This document shows, piece after piece, positions 34,729-47,064 of a stretch of 64,000 bases of DNA (positions are counted from its first letter, which is position 1; every line of letters begins with the position of its first letter). Origin of the DNA: Rhynchonema sp. JSB1_4 (Eukaryota > Nematoda > Chromadorea > Monhysterida > Xyalidae); NCBI GenBank assembly GCA_030248065.1, contig JASAMV010003812.1, positions 1 through 64,000 of the forward strand, read 5' to 3'. Position numbers and translations under genes: made by a program. The notes under the pieces were generated by a model. That model ran no database searches. It saw only the letters and a list, made by a program, of their open reading frames with translations, and was not told where the DNA came from.

Positions 34729-35223
34729 CGCCTAAACATGGTATTGATTATACATGTACGGACATACTCGTAAAATAAAATATTAATCATTTTACTTGTG
34801 CAAGCATGTATGTACGTATTTATACTTGGAGGGCATTTGTAACTGTTCGTCAATATTTTATTGAGGGCATCATATTATTCAAAGAATATCATTTACCGTA
34901 TTTTCTTGTGTCTGCTTGTTGCTTGTATTTTTAGTGTTTGTGTTTGTAATTGATGTTTCGTAATTTTCACCAATCTCTTGATATTTCAAGTTGCCGTGCA
35001 CTTTTTCAGTGTTTGGTCTATTGCCTAAAGAAGCCCGCTTAATGCTGGCGAAACGTTGCAAATAAATTGCTGTTTGTGCGATAACGCGAGGCACAACTTT
35101 CACAAGAATCTCGCATTTTTGTCAAACTTATTCCATTATTTTTGTTTTATACAAGGTATAGTGACCGTGTACCGTTGATGATGTACCGTCGTGTTGACAA
35201 TATTCAGTCATTATGACTTAATA

Positions 35224-35382
35224 TTCTCTCGGTACGTGATGCTGGGTAATACCAGATGTCTGTTTTATCTCGAAGGTAAAACAAAAATGAAAGAAACATG
35301 GCAAAGTGCGCGAACTTTTTGCAATATCACTGATGAAGCACTCCCGCGCGCTGATTGCGTGTCCGTCAACTATTCTCGATGA
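35224..35382 (+). pseudogene. Orphan N-terminal half of a C-type lectin domain
   Basis: The frame reads GNTRCLFYLEGKTK, then WQSARTFCNITDEALPRADC and stops at 35380-35382. This matches the first half of a CTLD (compare NRCFHLFLDY and WWHARDICKYG at 33114), but no second half follows. Its end overlaps the stop codon of the minus-strand transporter. Probably a decayed exon left from lectin-exon duplication; alternatively a very short expressed terminal exon. Confidence 0.5.
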
Positions 35383-38300
35383 TTGTTCAGTAACGGTTTA
35401 TATTCGTCCGCCTGTTCGTTTGCTGATGTTTCGACTTTCCACGGCAGCACCAGCAACATCATCACAGCGGTAGTCAGGTGCAACGCGACCACAGTGTAGC
35501 AGAGCACCGGGAAGCTGGTCGTTTCCACAACGTAACCACTCAGTAGACCACCAGTCAGAAACGCGACATATTTCAACAGTATTTGCAGTGAAAAGGTCTG
35601 GAACAAGAAGAATGCCCACAGTTTTTGCGTTCTTTTACAAAATTTGAGCACGTTTTCAATGACAATGTGTAATTCACATTGCACACCTTTGCGTACGACA
35701 CTTCAAATTCGTGTGCACGACACGCCTCGTTGGACTCGACTGCCTTCCCCAACCAGAGAAAAACGCTGTGGAAAAGTACGGCTTTGCCGATGGCCACGCC
35801 TCCGAACAGAACGCAGATTGCGGCGTAAACATCGGCTAAAGCCGACTGTTGAGTTGGTCATTTGAACCCTCGAAGTAAATCTCAATTGTTGTCATGCTTA
35901 ACCTGCTTACTCGTGTCAAGCGTAAAATGATGCAACGAGCAGTTGCCCTACTGTATATGATGGTACTGTAACGTTCATACATACCCAGTTCGCAGCCCAG
36001 CCGAACGTTGACAAAACAGCTTGACATTTGGTGTGCCTTCCACTATTCATGCTAATGCAAACCTGCTACGGACACCATGAGCGCCAGTGAAACACCAGAG
36101 AGTGCCAGTCCGATGGCGCAATAGAGAGTGAGGAATGGTCGAGCGACTTCGACCAGCGCAACCCCGATGCACACGCCAAACAGGTAGGCCGGCAGTGCCA
36201 TCAAGGTCACGAAACCAATGGCGGATTCGGTGATGCCGGGAATGGTGTTCTGAGAAGATATGGGGCGATCAACGAGCGCACAAATATTGTTTGCGCACAC
36301 ACGAGGCATGATGCATTCCAGTGCGTCACGCTATGGTACCACCATGCCTATCGCAGCTAGACGGCAGTATTATCGGCAGTTACTATGCACATAATGCATG
36401 GTTTCCTGTTGCGCCGGATTTATGAAGAAGCGACTTCTGTATCTGCTGAAGATGTTTGACCCGCAACCAGCACCGGCATGCATTGTGAAACCGGCCTGAA
36501 TGAAGAGCAGCGCTTCACGGCATAAAATGTCGATACAAGAAAGAAATAATATGCCCTACGAGCATTAAACCAGGATATGCAACTTGATGAAACTGCACGA
36601 AAGTTTGATACTAGAGAAATTTGGATCATGAATTCCGCACTAGAGTCGATAAGCAAACTTTATTCAGCATATTGCAGCCCGCTTTGATCTGTGTGTTTCC
36701 AATATGCTGAATAAAGACGGCTTCTCTACTGCGGAATTCATGACCCAAATATCTCTGGTGTCAAACTTTTGTGTAGTATCATAAAGCTGCAAATCCTGAT
36801 TTTAGCTTATTAGAGCATGTGTATTTCTTTCTTTAGGCGGGCCTATGGCTGCACAACACGACCTTTTTCGGCTGCATTGTCGGTGAACAGTTTGTATGAA
36901 ACTAACCATCAGCCAGACAGCCATCATTGGCAGCGTTGTGCTGTACGTGGTCATGGCCACGGTCACAGCCGCGATACAACACATGATGCGTTGGTCGCGC
37001 ACGAGGACACGCCAGGGCACTGATGTACGACGAATGGTCGATGTCAAGCCTAGATTTGTGCCGGGAAACTGCGACTGTTCATGATTTTCTGTGGGAATTC
37101 AACAAGGTGGGATTCTAGTTGGGTCGCGACCACAATTTTGGGGCGCAGCAACCGCCGACCATTGTTGTCGCCAACACCGTGTTATTGAGCGCGACCAACT
37201 ATAACCGGGTGTCGACCACCTCGGTATTGCCGGTATTTCATTCGTAATGGAGTTCCTAGTTTTTTTATATTTTTTCTGACCAAAGTAAGGCATTATCAAC
37301 TGCCAGAATCCACGGAGCAGGCTTGCTTCGGGGCCAGAAGCTTTCCATTTATTCATTTTCTCTTTCTTTTGTTGCAACCAGCTGGACCACGCGCCCAAAG
37401 GACCACGTGATTTGGCGTCCAAAACCGACGCAAAATTTGGGCGCTTGGTCGTCGACGACCTTTTGGACGCAAAAGGTCGTCGACCAACTATAATTCCACC
37501 CTGATTTATTTTCAGCTAAGGGTTTTCCGTAACTAACCAACTGGTGCCACTGCTGGCGCCGGTCGATTTCTGTCCTCAATTGCCAGCCACACGCACAACA
37601 CTATGGAGCAGCCACACGCGATAGCGACAGCTCCAAAAGGCCACTGTTTGTCACCAGTGGCCGTGTACAGCGCTCCAGCGACATACGGGCCGATCTCGCT
37701 GCCCGTCTGAACGCAGCCGAACAACACCCCGGTCATCAACGAACGCTCACGCAACGACGACGAATATTTGACAATCATCGTGTTGTCACACACGTCAATC
37801 AGTATCGATACTGCACCCTGGATGGACAAGGGTATACATGCACCATAGAGGCCATCCAACGAGAACGTGTCCTTTGTGCAAGACCAGTGAGTGAATCGCT
37901 GCTAAGGTCGTGTGACGCCTCCAGGCTTGGCCACATTGGGGAAATGGACAGTGCATCCCGAAACGCCAGATGCTCCTAAAATACCTGTACAGTCCTGAAA
38001 GCAAGTAGAGGCCAATAGCCACGCAGAAATGCCTGTGCGGTTGCTGTCAATGTGCAGAATGTCATCGACACCAACAGCAGCTAGATCGACCCGAGACGTG
38101 CCACTGCCGTTTCGGTGAACGGAAGCACCAACACTATGCACAGGTAGTGCAGGTTACTGTACAGACCATTCCAGACATTCTCGTGTTCGTACGTGATCTG
38201 AAATTGAAAAAAAAAATCAGTACCGGATGCTGCAGCCTTAGACTGAAAGTGGCGCGCATTCGAATGCAACTTTTTATAGTGGAAGTATACTCGGGTGCAC

Positions 38301-38578
38301 GAGCGCTCAAAATTGCATCGTGTTGTAGCCATAAAAGCATAAACGAAAAAAATCGACTTACAGCCCGCGGTTCGCGCTGTATTGGCGGACAATTCTAAAT
38401 CCACCTCCTCGAGGCTGCGCAATGAACTCACCGTCGCGTTGTTGTCCGTCAGCTTAGCGTAGATGCTGTAATCCCGAAAATAGGAGGGCATGAAGCTCCA
38501 CGCTTCAAAGTACACTATCCAGTTGAATAGACCAGTCAACGAAGCAGTCAGCAGCAACAAATATTTAAAACAGTCCAT
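35370..38578 (-). CDS. SLC18-like MFS transporter with one in-frame stop (possible pseudogene)
   Basis: Seven exons (minus) join with matching phases: 38578-38432, 38197-37985, 37817-37538, 37049-36907, 36249-36063, 35835-35687, 35597-35370, making about 448 codons. The layout fits vesicular-amine-type 12-TM carriers: RLG then FRTVQ|GAVSIL, SLRERSLMTGVLFG, SEIGPYVAGALY, TTYSTTLPMMAVWLM, and a dileucine-like tail YKPLLNN. Substrate is unknown, and SLC46- or spinster-like is possible. Exon 2 contains a TAG at 38083-38081 exactly where the frame otherwise continues (RLGSI-stop-LLLVSMTFCTL). All splice sites and every other codon are intact, so this is a recent nonsense allele, readthrough or a sequencing error. 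Two inverted-repeat elements sit in its introns. Confidence 0.7.
36535..36834. mobile_element. MITE-like element, ACAAGAAAGAAA family, short form
   Basis: Left ACAAGAAAGAAATAATATGC and right GTGTATTTCTTTCTTTAG are imperfectly inverted. The arms pair at GAAAGTTTGATACTAGAGA with TCTCTGGTGTCAAACTTT, CATGAATTCCGCA with TGCGGAATTCATG, and TTTATTCAGCATATTG with CAATATGCTGAATAAA. It lies in an intron of the SLC18-like gene. Confidence 0.82.
37105..37503. mobile_element. Imperfect inverted-repeat element in an SLC18-like intron
   Basis: The left end GGTGGGATTCTAGTTGGGTCG is an imperfect inverse of the right end CGACCAACTATAATTCCACC. The right arm contains its own smaller hairpin (GGTCGTCGACGACC; GGACGCAAAAGGTCGTCGACC). 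More degraded than the other elements. Confidence 0.6.
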
Positions 38579-38945
38579 TTTTTAACTGCCAAAGGCTAGA
38601 AAATTAAAGTCTGTGGTGTGCTGGAACGCACGTGTTGCTGACGACAACTACGTGCTCCAGGGTCGATGCTTCATTCTGCGCCAACTCCTCCCGTGCAAAA
38701 ATACCTCATGCCGGGCAGCATCTCACGTGAAAGTTGAAAAACCTGATGCTGCGACAATAACTCATGCGAAATACCGTACACCACACCGTGTGTGGGGCAG
38801 CATCGGTAACAAAGGGCAACTTGTACCCTGAGATTGCCCGACATATGCGCGCAATGCACCGATTGTTGAGCCATGTGTGGTGCTGGGTTAACTCGTGCCT
38901 GGAGGTCAAAGACCGCACACCGTTTGTTCCTTACATATACTGTAC

Positions 38946-39097
38946 ATCCACTAGACGGGACCCGTGCCTACGGCCCGTGCCGTGCCACCCCCCTCCCCCC
39001 TCCCCCCGAAGACCCGTTAGCATACCCAAAGCTACCCGTGAAAATTGACCCGTCCGAGGGAGGGGGCCACACACACACATACGTCTTCTTGTTTTAG
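38946..39097 (-). repeat. Dispersed G/C-rich repeat (other copy at 16785-16956, plus)
   Basis: Reverse-complement match to 16785-16956. It lies in otherwise gene-free DNA (38580-39740), which also holds a small GAGCCCTCGGGGGCTC palindrome at ~39300 and a partial repeat of it at ~39345. Confidence 0.85.
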
Positions 39098-39743
39098 TAG
39101 TATAGATAATGTGGGGCCTGTCACTTTATCAATCTAGTGTGCGTTTTTTACCACCTTTGGCGTTCGAAATATGGAGCAAAGTGGCGGTTGTGCTTGCAGT
39201 GAGCACTTGCTTGTCGTTCCTGCTGATGTTTCATGAGCATGGTAAGCAGCACCGTCTGTTTTATTACCGGAGTTTTCCACTTAAAGCCCTCCCCGAATAG
39301 AGCCCTCGGGGGCTCTAAGTGGAAAATTTTCCTCTTAAAGGCACCGGGGGCTCTAATTGGATTAATTTTTTTCCGGACCATTGATTTTACATCGAACAGT
39401 AAACTTGAAAAAGTAGTTCAAACTAGTGTAAGAATGACCAAAATAGTCTGTTTAGTTTCTTCTATTAAAACTGGTGTATCGGCGCTATCGATGTTTACTG
39501 ATGAACTAAACGTAAAAACCGCTCATGAAGACGTCAAAAACCTATGAAATTTTCTTGCTAGCACAGCTGTCAGGTAAAACATGGCAGGCAATGTACGCAA
39601 AACAATGATTATGTGCTGTCGCGTCACGAAAGCAAACATTGAAATACAGCTCATATGAGATTTCTGAAAACATGTGCATTATGTAAGTGTAAGTATAGCG
39701 TACCAATCAGACGATTTTAATTATTGCGACATATTCGCTGCGC

Positions 39744-42700
39744 ATGATTGTGAAAATCATGGGCTCAAACGACTCCAAGCAAGCCGCTCCTGCAGCATCC
39801 AACCCTGAGGAACCTCCTCCTCAAATGGTTATGACTTCTGAAAGCGCCGAGAGCCAAGGTGAAAACCAGCAAGTGACAAAAGACGGAGAAAACAATGACC
39901 GTTCAAAACAAAAGAAGAAGAAGATCACACTGGCCACTATCACGTCGGATTTCCTCGGTCGCACCAACATGCATGGCATCAGTCAGATACCGTACTACAG
40001 TAACCACTGTGCCAAGCTGTTCTGGGCCATTCTGTTTGTGCTTGGTTTGACCGCACTTGGATTCCATGTGTCCTGGCTTGTCTGTCGCTATTATGAGTAC
40101 CCGACTCAGGTGAGGGCTAAGATTTGTCTTAAGTCCACCATAGATGCATTTAGAAAGGGCTACCGTCTTACCCTAGACCAAACTGCAATTCAAAACGGCC
40201 GACATGCTGGCGTTTCCGGCGGTGACCATCTGCAATGCCAGTCCCGTGAAACGCTCGATCATGGAATGCAGCAAGAAGGAATGGAATAAACAGTTGTTGG
40301 AGTTGGACTCGAAACCAACCGGACAAATGCGAACGTATCTGCAGCGAATGGGAATGGTATTGTACATACATATAGGCGGTATAGTGCTAAAGGGATCACG
40401 CAGGCGCACTCGATTTGGCTTCTACGCCTCCAATTTTGTTTTGTGGGCTTGTCCCCTGCCGCAATGAATGTTTACACAGCAAAGAATTGACCACTCACTT
40501 GGCTTGTGGCCATATTAAAACAGGCGTTTTCTCGAATTTAAGGAACTGCAGAGTGCAGACGTGGGGTTCCAAAACAAACGTAATACGGCATTTGTAAAAT
40601 GAAGTCTACACCAAATCGAGTGGGGCTGCCAAACCCTATTAACCGCGGGGAAATCAGAAACGGACGTCGTGCTTCCAGAGCAAGGGTTCTGCGCGTTTCA
40701 GAATCCCGACGAGCGTTTCAACTTTGCGCCCTTCAACCCGGCAGTGTGCGTTCAAAAGGGTCTGTGGACGATGGAGGATTACCACAATTATACGCAACAT
40801 CATCAAGCTGGCCAAGGAGGATACAATGATCAGCAGGGGTATGACAGACCAGGCATGGATGACAATGGGGACCCGAATCAGATGAAGAGACAAGGTGGGA
40901 CTGGACTGAACGAGAACAAGCTTGTAGCTCCATAGATTCAGCACAGTTTTGGTTCCAGTGACCGGTGGGACCACCGAAGAACCCTTTCGATCAAGTCTAA
41001 CACCGACGTCTAATTGGCAGCCAGGCAGTTCACCAATGGATGCAAGCTGGGGCTCGACTTCCGACTGGTTCACAACACCCAGGTGGACAACAACTGGCTT
41101 TTCAACGTCAGGTATGATTTCTACATGTCTGGTACTATTGTATCTACAGTAACGTATGTAATTGCATTTTCTTCACTGTTCAGATTGGAGCGCCAGCACC
41201 TGGACCACGCAGTCGGATTGGAGCAGCTCAATGGACCCGGGTGCCTATAACTACGACGACACTGCGTACAGCGCATATGACTATGGTTGGACTGTGCATA
41301 AATTGTTTTTACCTATGTATGTAACCTTAAGTGGCGGACGGGCAATTGAGTAGCGTCGGTTTGAGCAACATCACTTTGAGCAAGGAGAAAAGAACAATGT
41401 CCAAAGGAGCAAAACTTAAAAACGGTTAGGTCAAAGCCTAGCCCAAACGCAAAACTACGCAGGCTTAAATGTAGCCCTGCGCTCTGTTTATTTCTTGCTC
41501 AAAGTCCTTGCGCAAACTGGCCTTGTTCAATTGTCCGGCCACCAGCTTGCTCAAATTAGGCCCGTACCTTTGTGAAAACAGGAGACGACATGCTCGGAAC
41601 AGGCGAGGCAAAGATTATGCCGGAGGAAACCTGGATCGACAGTCAAAACATCACTGAATTGATTGGCAATTCAAGGCATGTCGAGCTTGCCCATACAGTT
41701 CGGGTGACTATCGCAACAACTAGTGCCCAACGTTTCCAAGCGTTCCAGCAACATTTTCGCTACGTTCCTGCATCTGGCCAAGACCTCGGATCTGTCCGAT
41801 CTGCGTGAGGCGGTGGTGTCAATGGCTGACATTCTGCCCGAAGCAGCGTTTAGCGCAGAAGAATTGATCGTCGAATGTTCTTTCGATCAAAAACCGTGTG
41901 GACCGGCGAACTTTACGCTCGTCAGAAGTCGACAGTACGGCAGTTGCTACACGTTCAACGCCGGTTATATGGTTAGTGAACTGGTAGCTTGGCGTATAAA
42001 ACAATGCACACAAATGGTTGGCACCCCGAAACATCATCACGACTAGAACAACCATTCCACGTGTGCAAAGCCCAATATCCAAAATTCATATTCAATGTTT
42101 CACAATATGCAGAAAGAGAATCAAGCGGCCTGGTGGAACACCACCGATGATGAAGAGTTTCACGAAGATGAAGGCAAAGAAACGCCAATTTTGCTAACTC
42201 GAAAATATGGCACGGAGTTTGGTTTACGGTAGGCAATAACGAAGTAATTGTTCAGTGATAGCGACCGATAATGCCAAAAACGTTTTAACAACATTCGTAG
42301 CCTGACGCTCAACATTCAGTCGAGGGAGTACATCGGGCTGCTTTCGGATGAGTACGCAATTCGTGCTCAAATACACACGCCAAAGGTTGGCGTTTCGTTG
42401 TAAGAAATAACATTTGGAACATGAGTTCAAAGGACAACGACGACTCGTAATTCGCAGGTGCAACCGTATCCGGAACGCGACGGAATTAGTGTTCTGCCCG
42501 GTGCTTACACGGCCATGTCGATGACAAAAAGAACGATTAAACGGTAAGTCGGATGGACTGATTGATATTCATCAAGTGATGTCGTGTCGCCGGCAGTACA
42601 GTGAGCGAAACCGCTTTTATGAACGCTGAACTCCAACATGCTGATAGCTTTCAACTGAGGAGGCTCGGGCTCACAACCTCGTCAGTATGGTTCTGGAATG

Positions 42701-43839
42701 CGTCGAAACCAGTGGCCAAAGTCGATACGGCTCTGGTATTGATAGAATAGTTGAGAATGTTGTTCTTACCAAGAACAAACGTCTTATTTTCTTCACTGGG
42801 TTTCCCAAAGCTATCCCCTGACGAGTCACTTCAGGAGGGGTATTCAACACAGTATGGACCACAATCAAACTCCCTGCGTGCCTAATCATCTCCAGACTTC
42901 CCGATCCTTGGGAGTCCCGTTGTATCACAAATTTCCCATCGGATCTCCAAAACTACACCGGCGGCTACAACGCAACTTACGATGTACGCACCTGTGAACT
43001 GGCGTGCATGGACAAGAACTTGAAGGAGCGTTGTGGCTGCGTCATGTCCGAATGCAATACAAGACCGAAACGTATGCAAACGTTAACTTTTGGGATATTC
43101 CATGGGTTTAACAAACAAACTGGAGTTTTAAGTGAACATCTCCGTCTGCGACTACCTGAATACAACGCAACGAACGTGCGCTCGGGAGGTGGACCGCAGA
43201 ATTGCACTGTCCAAGAAAAACAAGGAGTCAATTGAATGCGGATGTAACCCGCCTTGCAATGAGGTGAGAAACAAACAGCTTCACTGAATAAGTGTTGAAA
43301 GTATGCGGATCATCTGTCCAAGTTTTAGGACCGCTTCGACCCGGTGGTGTCAATGTCAGCCTGGCCGACTTTGCAGCGAACTATCATGCGAGTCAATGTG
43401 CGATCTTCACACATGCTGCGCTACAAGTTGTGTTGAGTACTGTAAAGAATAAAATAATCTCTTTACTTTTATAGAATTTCTTCGGTCGTGAGAAGTTGGT
43501 TAATCTAATCAGCAGTACAGAAACTGCCGAGGAATACAACAGTTTTGTATCGGAAAATCTCGTTCGTCTGCACGTCTTCTATCGATCGCTCAACTTTGAT
43601 TCGGTGGAGGAAGAAGCGGGATACGCGACGATGACGTTGGGCGCTGATGTCGGTGGTATTGTCGGTAAGTTTTTTAAATTAAATGTCCTTATTTAATTTT
43701 GTCAAAGAATCTCCCTGCAAGAACATTGACCCTGTCAGGTCTGTACGTCGGTCTGTCCATGGTTGCCCTGTTCGAAGTTGTGTTGTACGTTGGCGAGGTG
43801 ATACAACACACACTGGCGTTCTGGCGGTGGATGTGTTGA
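39744..43839 (+). CDS. DEG/ENaC family cation channel subunit
   Basis: Sodium-channel subunit of the degenerin type with two membrane segments. The cytoplasmic N-terminus is charged and is followed by SDFLGRTNMHGISQIPYYSNH and TM1 (FWAILFVLGLTALGFHVSWL, exon ending 40109). The next exon (from 40179) carries LAFPAVTICNASP, a family hallmark. Later marks: VECSFDQKPC and YGSCYTFN (41730-41960); LNIQSREYIGLLSDEYAIRAQIHTP; INVLPGAYTAMSM-type sequence at ~42459-42541; a Cys-rich PWESRCIT, CGCVMSEC, CGCNPPC (42896-43262); and pre-TM2/TM2 GGIV|GLYVGLSMVALFEVVLYV ending at the stop 43837-43839. The filter triplet position reads G-L-S. The region ~40840-41640 encodes an unusual Ser/Thr/Trp-rich insert. 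The splice joint near 41690-41730 could not be resolved. Gating stimulus unknown; mechanosensory or peptide gating are the family options. Confidence 0.88.
41334..41560. mobile_element. Inverted-repeat element, copy B (copy A at 30655-30960)
   Basis: GGCGGACGGGCAATTGAG, CACTTTGAGCAAGGAGAAAAG on the left and CTTGCTCAAAGTCCTTG, TTCAATTGTCCGGCCACC on the right match the ends of copy A. It is more decayed and lies in an intron of the DEG/ENaC gene. Confidence 0.75.
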
Positions 43840-44560
43840 AATTTAGGGACAAGAAAATGTTGCGAAAAAGTAATGATGATATTATTTGTGGATTCTCTGG
43901 GAGGATATTTGATTGGGATGTATCAATGAGTAAGTATCACCGTGGGTCATGATTTGGCTTTATCCATGGCTAAACTTGAAACTGGGAATAAAAATTAGTC
44001 GGTTGCAGTGTCTCTCGGAAGCTAAGGGCAATTACATACATATCATTTCTGAGCAGGTACTGCATGTGTAACTGGTGGGCGAACTCCAAAATACAAATAT
44101 GTGCATTGTAAAGTCTATGTATAGACCAAAGCAAATTATGGCAAATTCTCAAGGACACTTGACGCGGCCTTGCTGCAAGCTTGTAGATGCTTGAATAAAG
44201 CCTGCCCTCAACTGTTCACCTTTGTGATCTTGATAGCCTTTGATCGTGAGGAAAGTGCAACAAAAATCTAAGGCTAAAATTTTTAATAAAAGTAAAAGGA
44301 GATATGGATTTTGACATGGTTGGTTTTTTTGGATTGTCGTTATCAAAAAACAGTTTTTAAAAAGTTATTGTGGAACTCAAAAAAGCGAAATTTTGTCTCA
44401 CATCCTTTTGAGCTCTTCGCTTGCTGCATCTACGTAAGTCAATCTGGATTCTTCTGGTACAAATTCAGATTTCTTGTCAACCAAATATATAGCTTCATTT
44501 CAGCTTTCTGCTGTATTTAACTGCTGCCCACAAGCAAATGGGGCATGCAGGGCAGGTATA
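43840..44560. other. Intergenic DNA downstream of the DEG/ENaC gene
   Basis: No gene or repeat supported. Confidence 0.4.
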
Positions 44561-44564
44561 TGAC

Positions 44565-45330
44565 CAGGGTTGGGCAAAAAAAACGACGGCGTTTTTTCTT
44601 AAAAAACGACGTTTTTTAAAAAAATGCCTGGGTCGTTTTTCGTTTTTTTAAATCCTGAATTTCCTTGATTTTCTCTGACTTTTCAGGGAAAGTACCCTGA
44701 TTATCAAGGAAAACCATTTTTTTCAAAAAATTTTCGACCAATTTTTACTTTGTCGTGATACGTCAATATACGGAGTTTGACTTTCAATGATGACTCCGGC
44801 CAAAGTTGGTCCCATGATGCCTGTCTGATATGGGATCTTAACAACTCGCTAGAAAAGGGTTGAAACCCGTTTATTTTGCCTCAGAACACATAGAATTACT
44901 TCATTTAACCACGTTTTCTTCCCAACATGAGCGTTTTCCAATTTTTTGGTGGCATATTTTGGTCATCTGGGAGTTTTAGGGCTCCACCAGATAGACCCGA
45001 AACCCGAAATCCGAAACATAAATTTTTTCTATGTCCATGTTTCGGGTTTCGGGTTTTGAAAAAAAAACCCGAAACCCGAAACACAAAGCACGATAATCGG
45101 AAATGTTTCGGTCTTGCCACTTGTAGCTGACGTGAACAATTTATATAGTCAGTCGAAACACTTTCGATTATCGTGCTTTGTGTTTCGGGTTTCGGGTTTT
45201 TTTTTCAAAACCCGAAACATGGACATAGAAAAATTTATGTTTCGGATTTCGGGTCTATCTGGTGGAGCCCTTAAAAAACGTTTTTTTTAAAAATAATTTT
45301 TTGGAAAAAACGTTTTTTGCCCAACCCTGG
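44565..45330. mobile_element. hAT-like non-autonomous element with a nested palindrome
   Basis: The outer ends CAGGGTTGGGCAAAAAAAACG and ACGTTTTTTGCCCAACCCTG are inverted and of hAT-type form. Nested inside, 44979-45270 is an almost perfect palindrome beginning GGGCTCCACCAGATAGACCC and built on TTTCGGGTTTCGGGTTTT. I see no clear 8-bp target-site duplication. No transposase frame. A decayed copy of the inner palindrome lies at 9175-9545. Confidence 0.8.
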
Positions 45331-46970
45331 GTTCTGGGTATGACAAGTGGTCAACTCACTCTGTTTGGTCTGAATTTGGGGCTGAGAGTGCGTCCCACTG
45401 TTGTCCCCCATGTGTCTCACTTAACCTGCAGCCCGCGCTTCCATTGTGCAGCAATAATGTGTAAATATTTATCCAATTTTCTGATTGCTGCTCTGTACTC
45501 CTGGCCGTTAGCTGCCCGCAGGCAATCTATATGTTCAGGTAATGCAGAATTGGGGTACAAATACAGTGAGATCTTATATTACTACTGCCAAATATCTAGA
45601 ACTGGTAGAACTGTAGCAACCGCCGACATAAAAAAACAAGGCCCTGCAGAATAACAGTCTGTTTTACGTTTATTTTTGAACTGATAGCACAAAATTGTAT
45701 AGTTATCCGAAGATTGAATAAAGCAGCGCTAATTTACCGTCCGTTTGCCATATGACTAATTCAGTACGGTAAATTATATTTGTTGTTGTTTGCTCAGCTT
45801 GCTCGCGTGCACACGATTGATATTTCAGAAGCACCAGATCTGACCCTGCAACAAAGCCCACAATCGTAGCTTTGGTACGCATTTTTGCGTATGACGTTAC
45901 AGGAATAGAGCTGTTGCATTTTTGCAGTACACGAACCACATACTGTAGGTGTATTTTATGTCACAGGTGAGAGTTTTGTCTGATGAATCTGTTACCAGGA
46001 GCTTTGGAGGCAGCCTCTCTTGGTCATCTGACCATTGGCTGGATGGCCCAGCCACCACACTGCATGCGAACGCTTTTGATAAGTTTTTGACGTTGTCAAT
46101 CAACTGCGAACACTTTGCCTGGCTTTGGTTCTCCTGGACATCACCACACCGACAGTGTTTCGCTGCAAGCAGCTTTTCTGCCCGACTTCTACAACATATC
46201 AAACAACAACATACTTTCCTACGTCCCTTCAGCGTTCATATGTTGTCCGAAATTGTTGTTTGTGTTTGGCTTTATGCAACCTGTCTCGTCTCTTCACACT
46301 TTGCGATGGGCATTGGCTGACCGAGCTGTGTCCGGTTTTGCATCACATTTATGTTCATCTGATAAATGTGGATTTGTGCTAGATCCGCACGTTAATCCCC
46401 CTTTGGTCGCAAGGTGGTCAGTTTATGCTGCGTCAGTTTGTCCACGTTAAAGTTCTGATGATGACCATGTTGTCAGACGTTGTTTGTTTTCAGCGCATTG
46501 GGGTACCTACACTTTTGCTTCACGGTTTTGCGTTCCACATATAATACTTTTGAAACTGTGGATCTATCCAATCTTCTTTGAGCAGTTTTCGTTGGAGGTT
46601 GGTGCACTAACTCGGACCTCAGATCTCACAAACTGACCAGAGTACGTTTTTATTTATAAATTTATGCAATATTTTTGTCAATGTTTGTTTTGCTTCCGTG
46701 AAACCACCTGAGCGCGCCGCTGCTGAGCGTGTCTTTGTGCAAGGTGCGCTAAGTCGACTGACTTTAGTGACGCCAGGGCTGTTTGTTACAACATAAAATT
46801 TGTTTGTTCGAGAAAAGTACACAAAACATCTTGCGCGCCTTAATCGGAAGGTGTCATAAATATTTCCGATCACTTAATCATTACCATGCTAGAATTAAGT
46901 GACTAAGAATCCAGTTTTTCTACATTCAACCGCACGCAAACAACGTTGTAGGTATTATCACTGAATCTCA
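45331..46970. other. Intergenic DNA upstream of the LRR gene
   Basis: Open frames at 45949-46320 and 46115-46450 overlap in different frames and show no domain. No gene supported. Confidence 0.4.
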
Positions 46971-47064
46971 GATGTGCTTTGCACAACTTTGGCTCACTAA
47001 CTACATCGTTATCCAAATCTACAACTACATTCTGCAGATCCCCTACACTCGGCCTGGTAGCTCT

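Noticed and set aside
45949..46450. Three overlapping open frames upstream of the LRR gene
   Set aside because: Mutually overlapping in different frames, without recognisable motifs.
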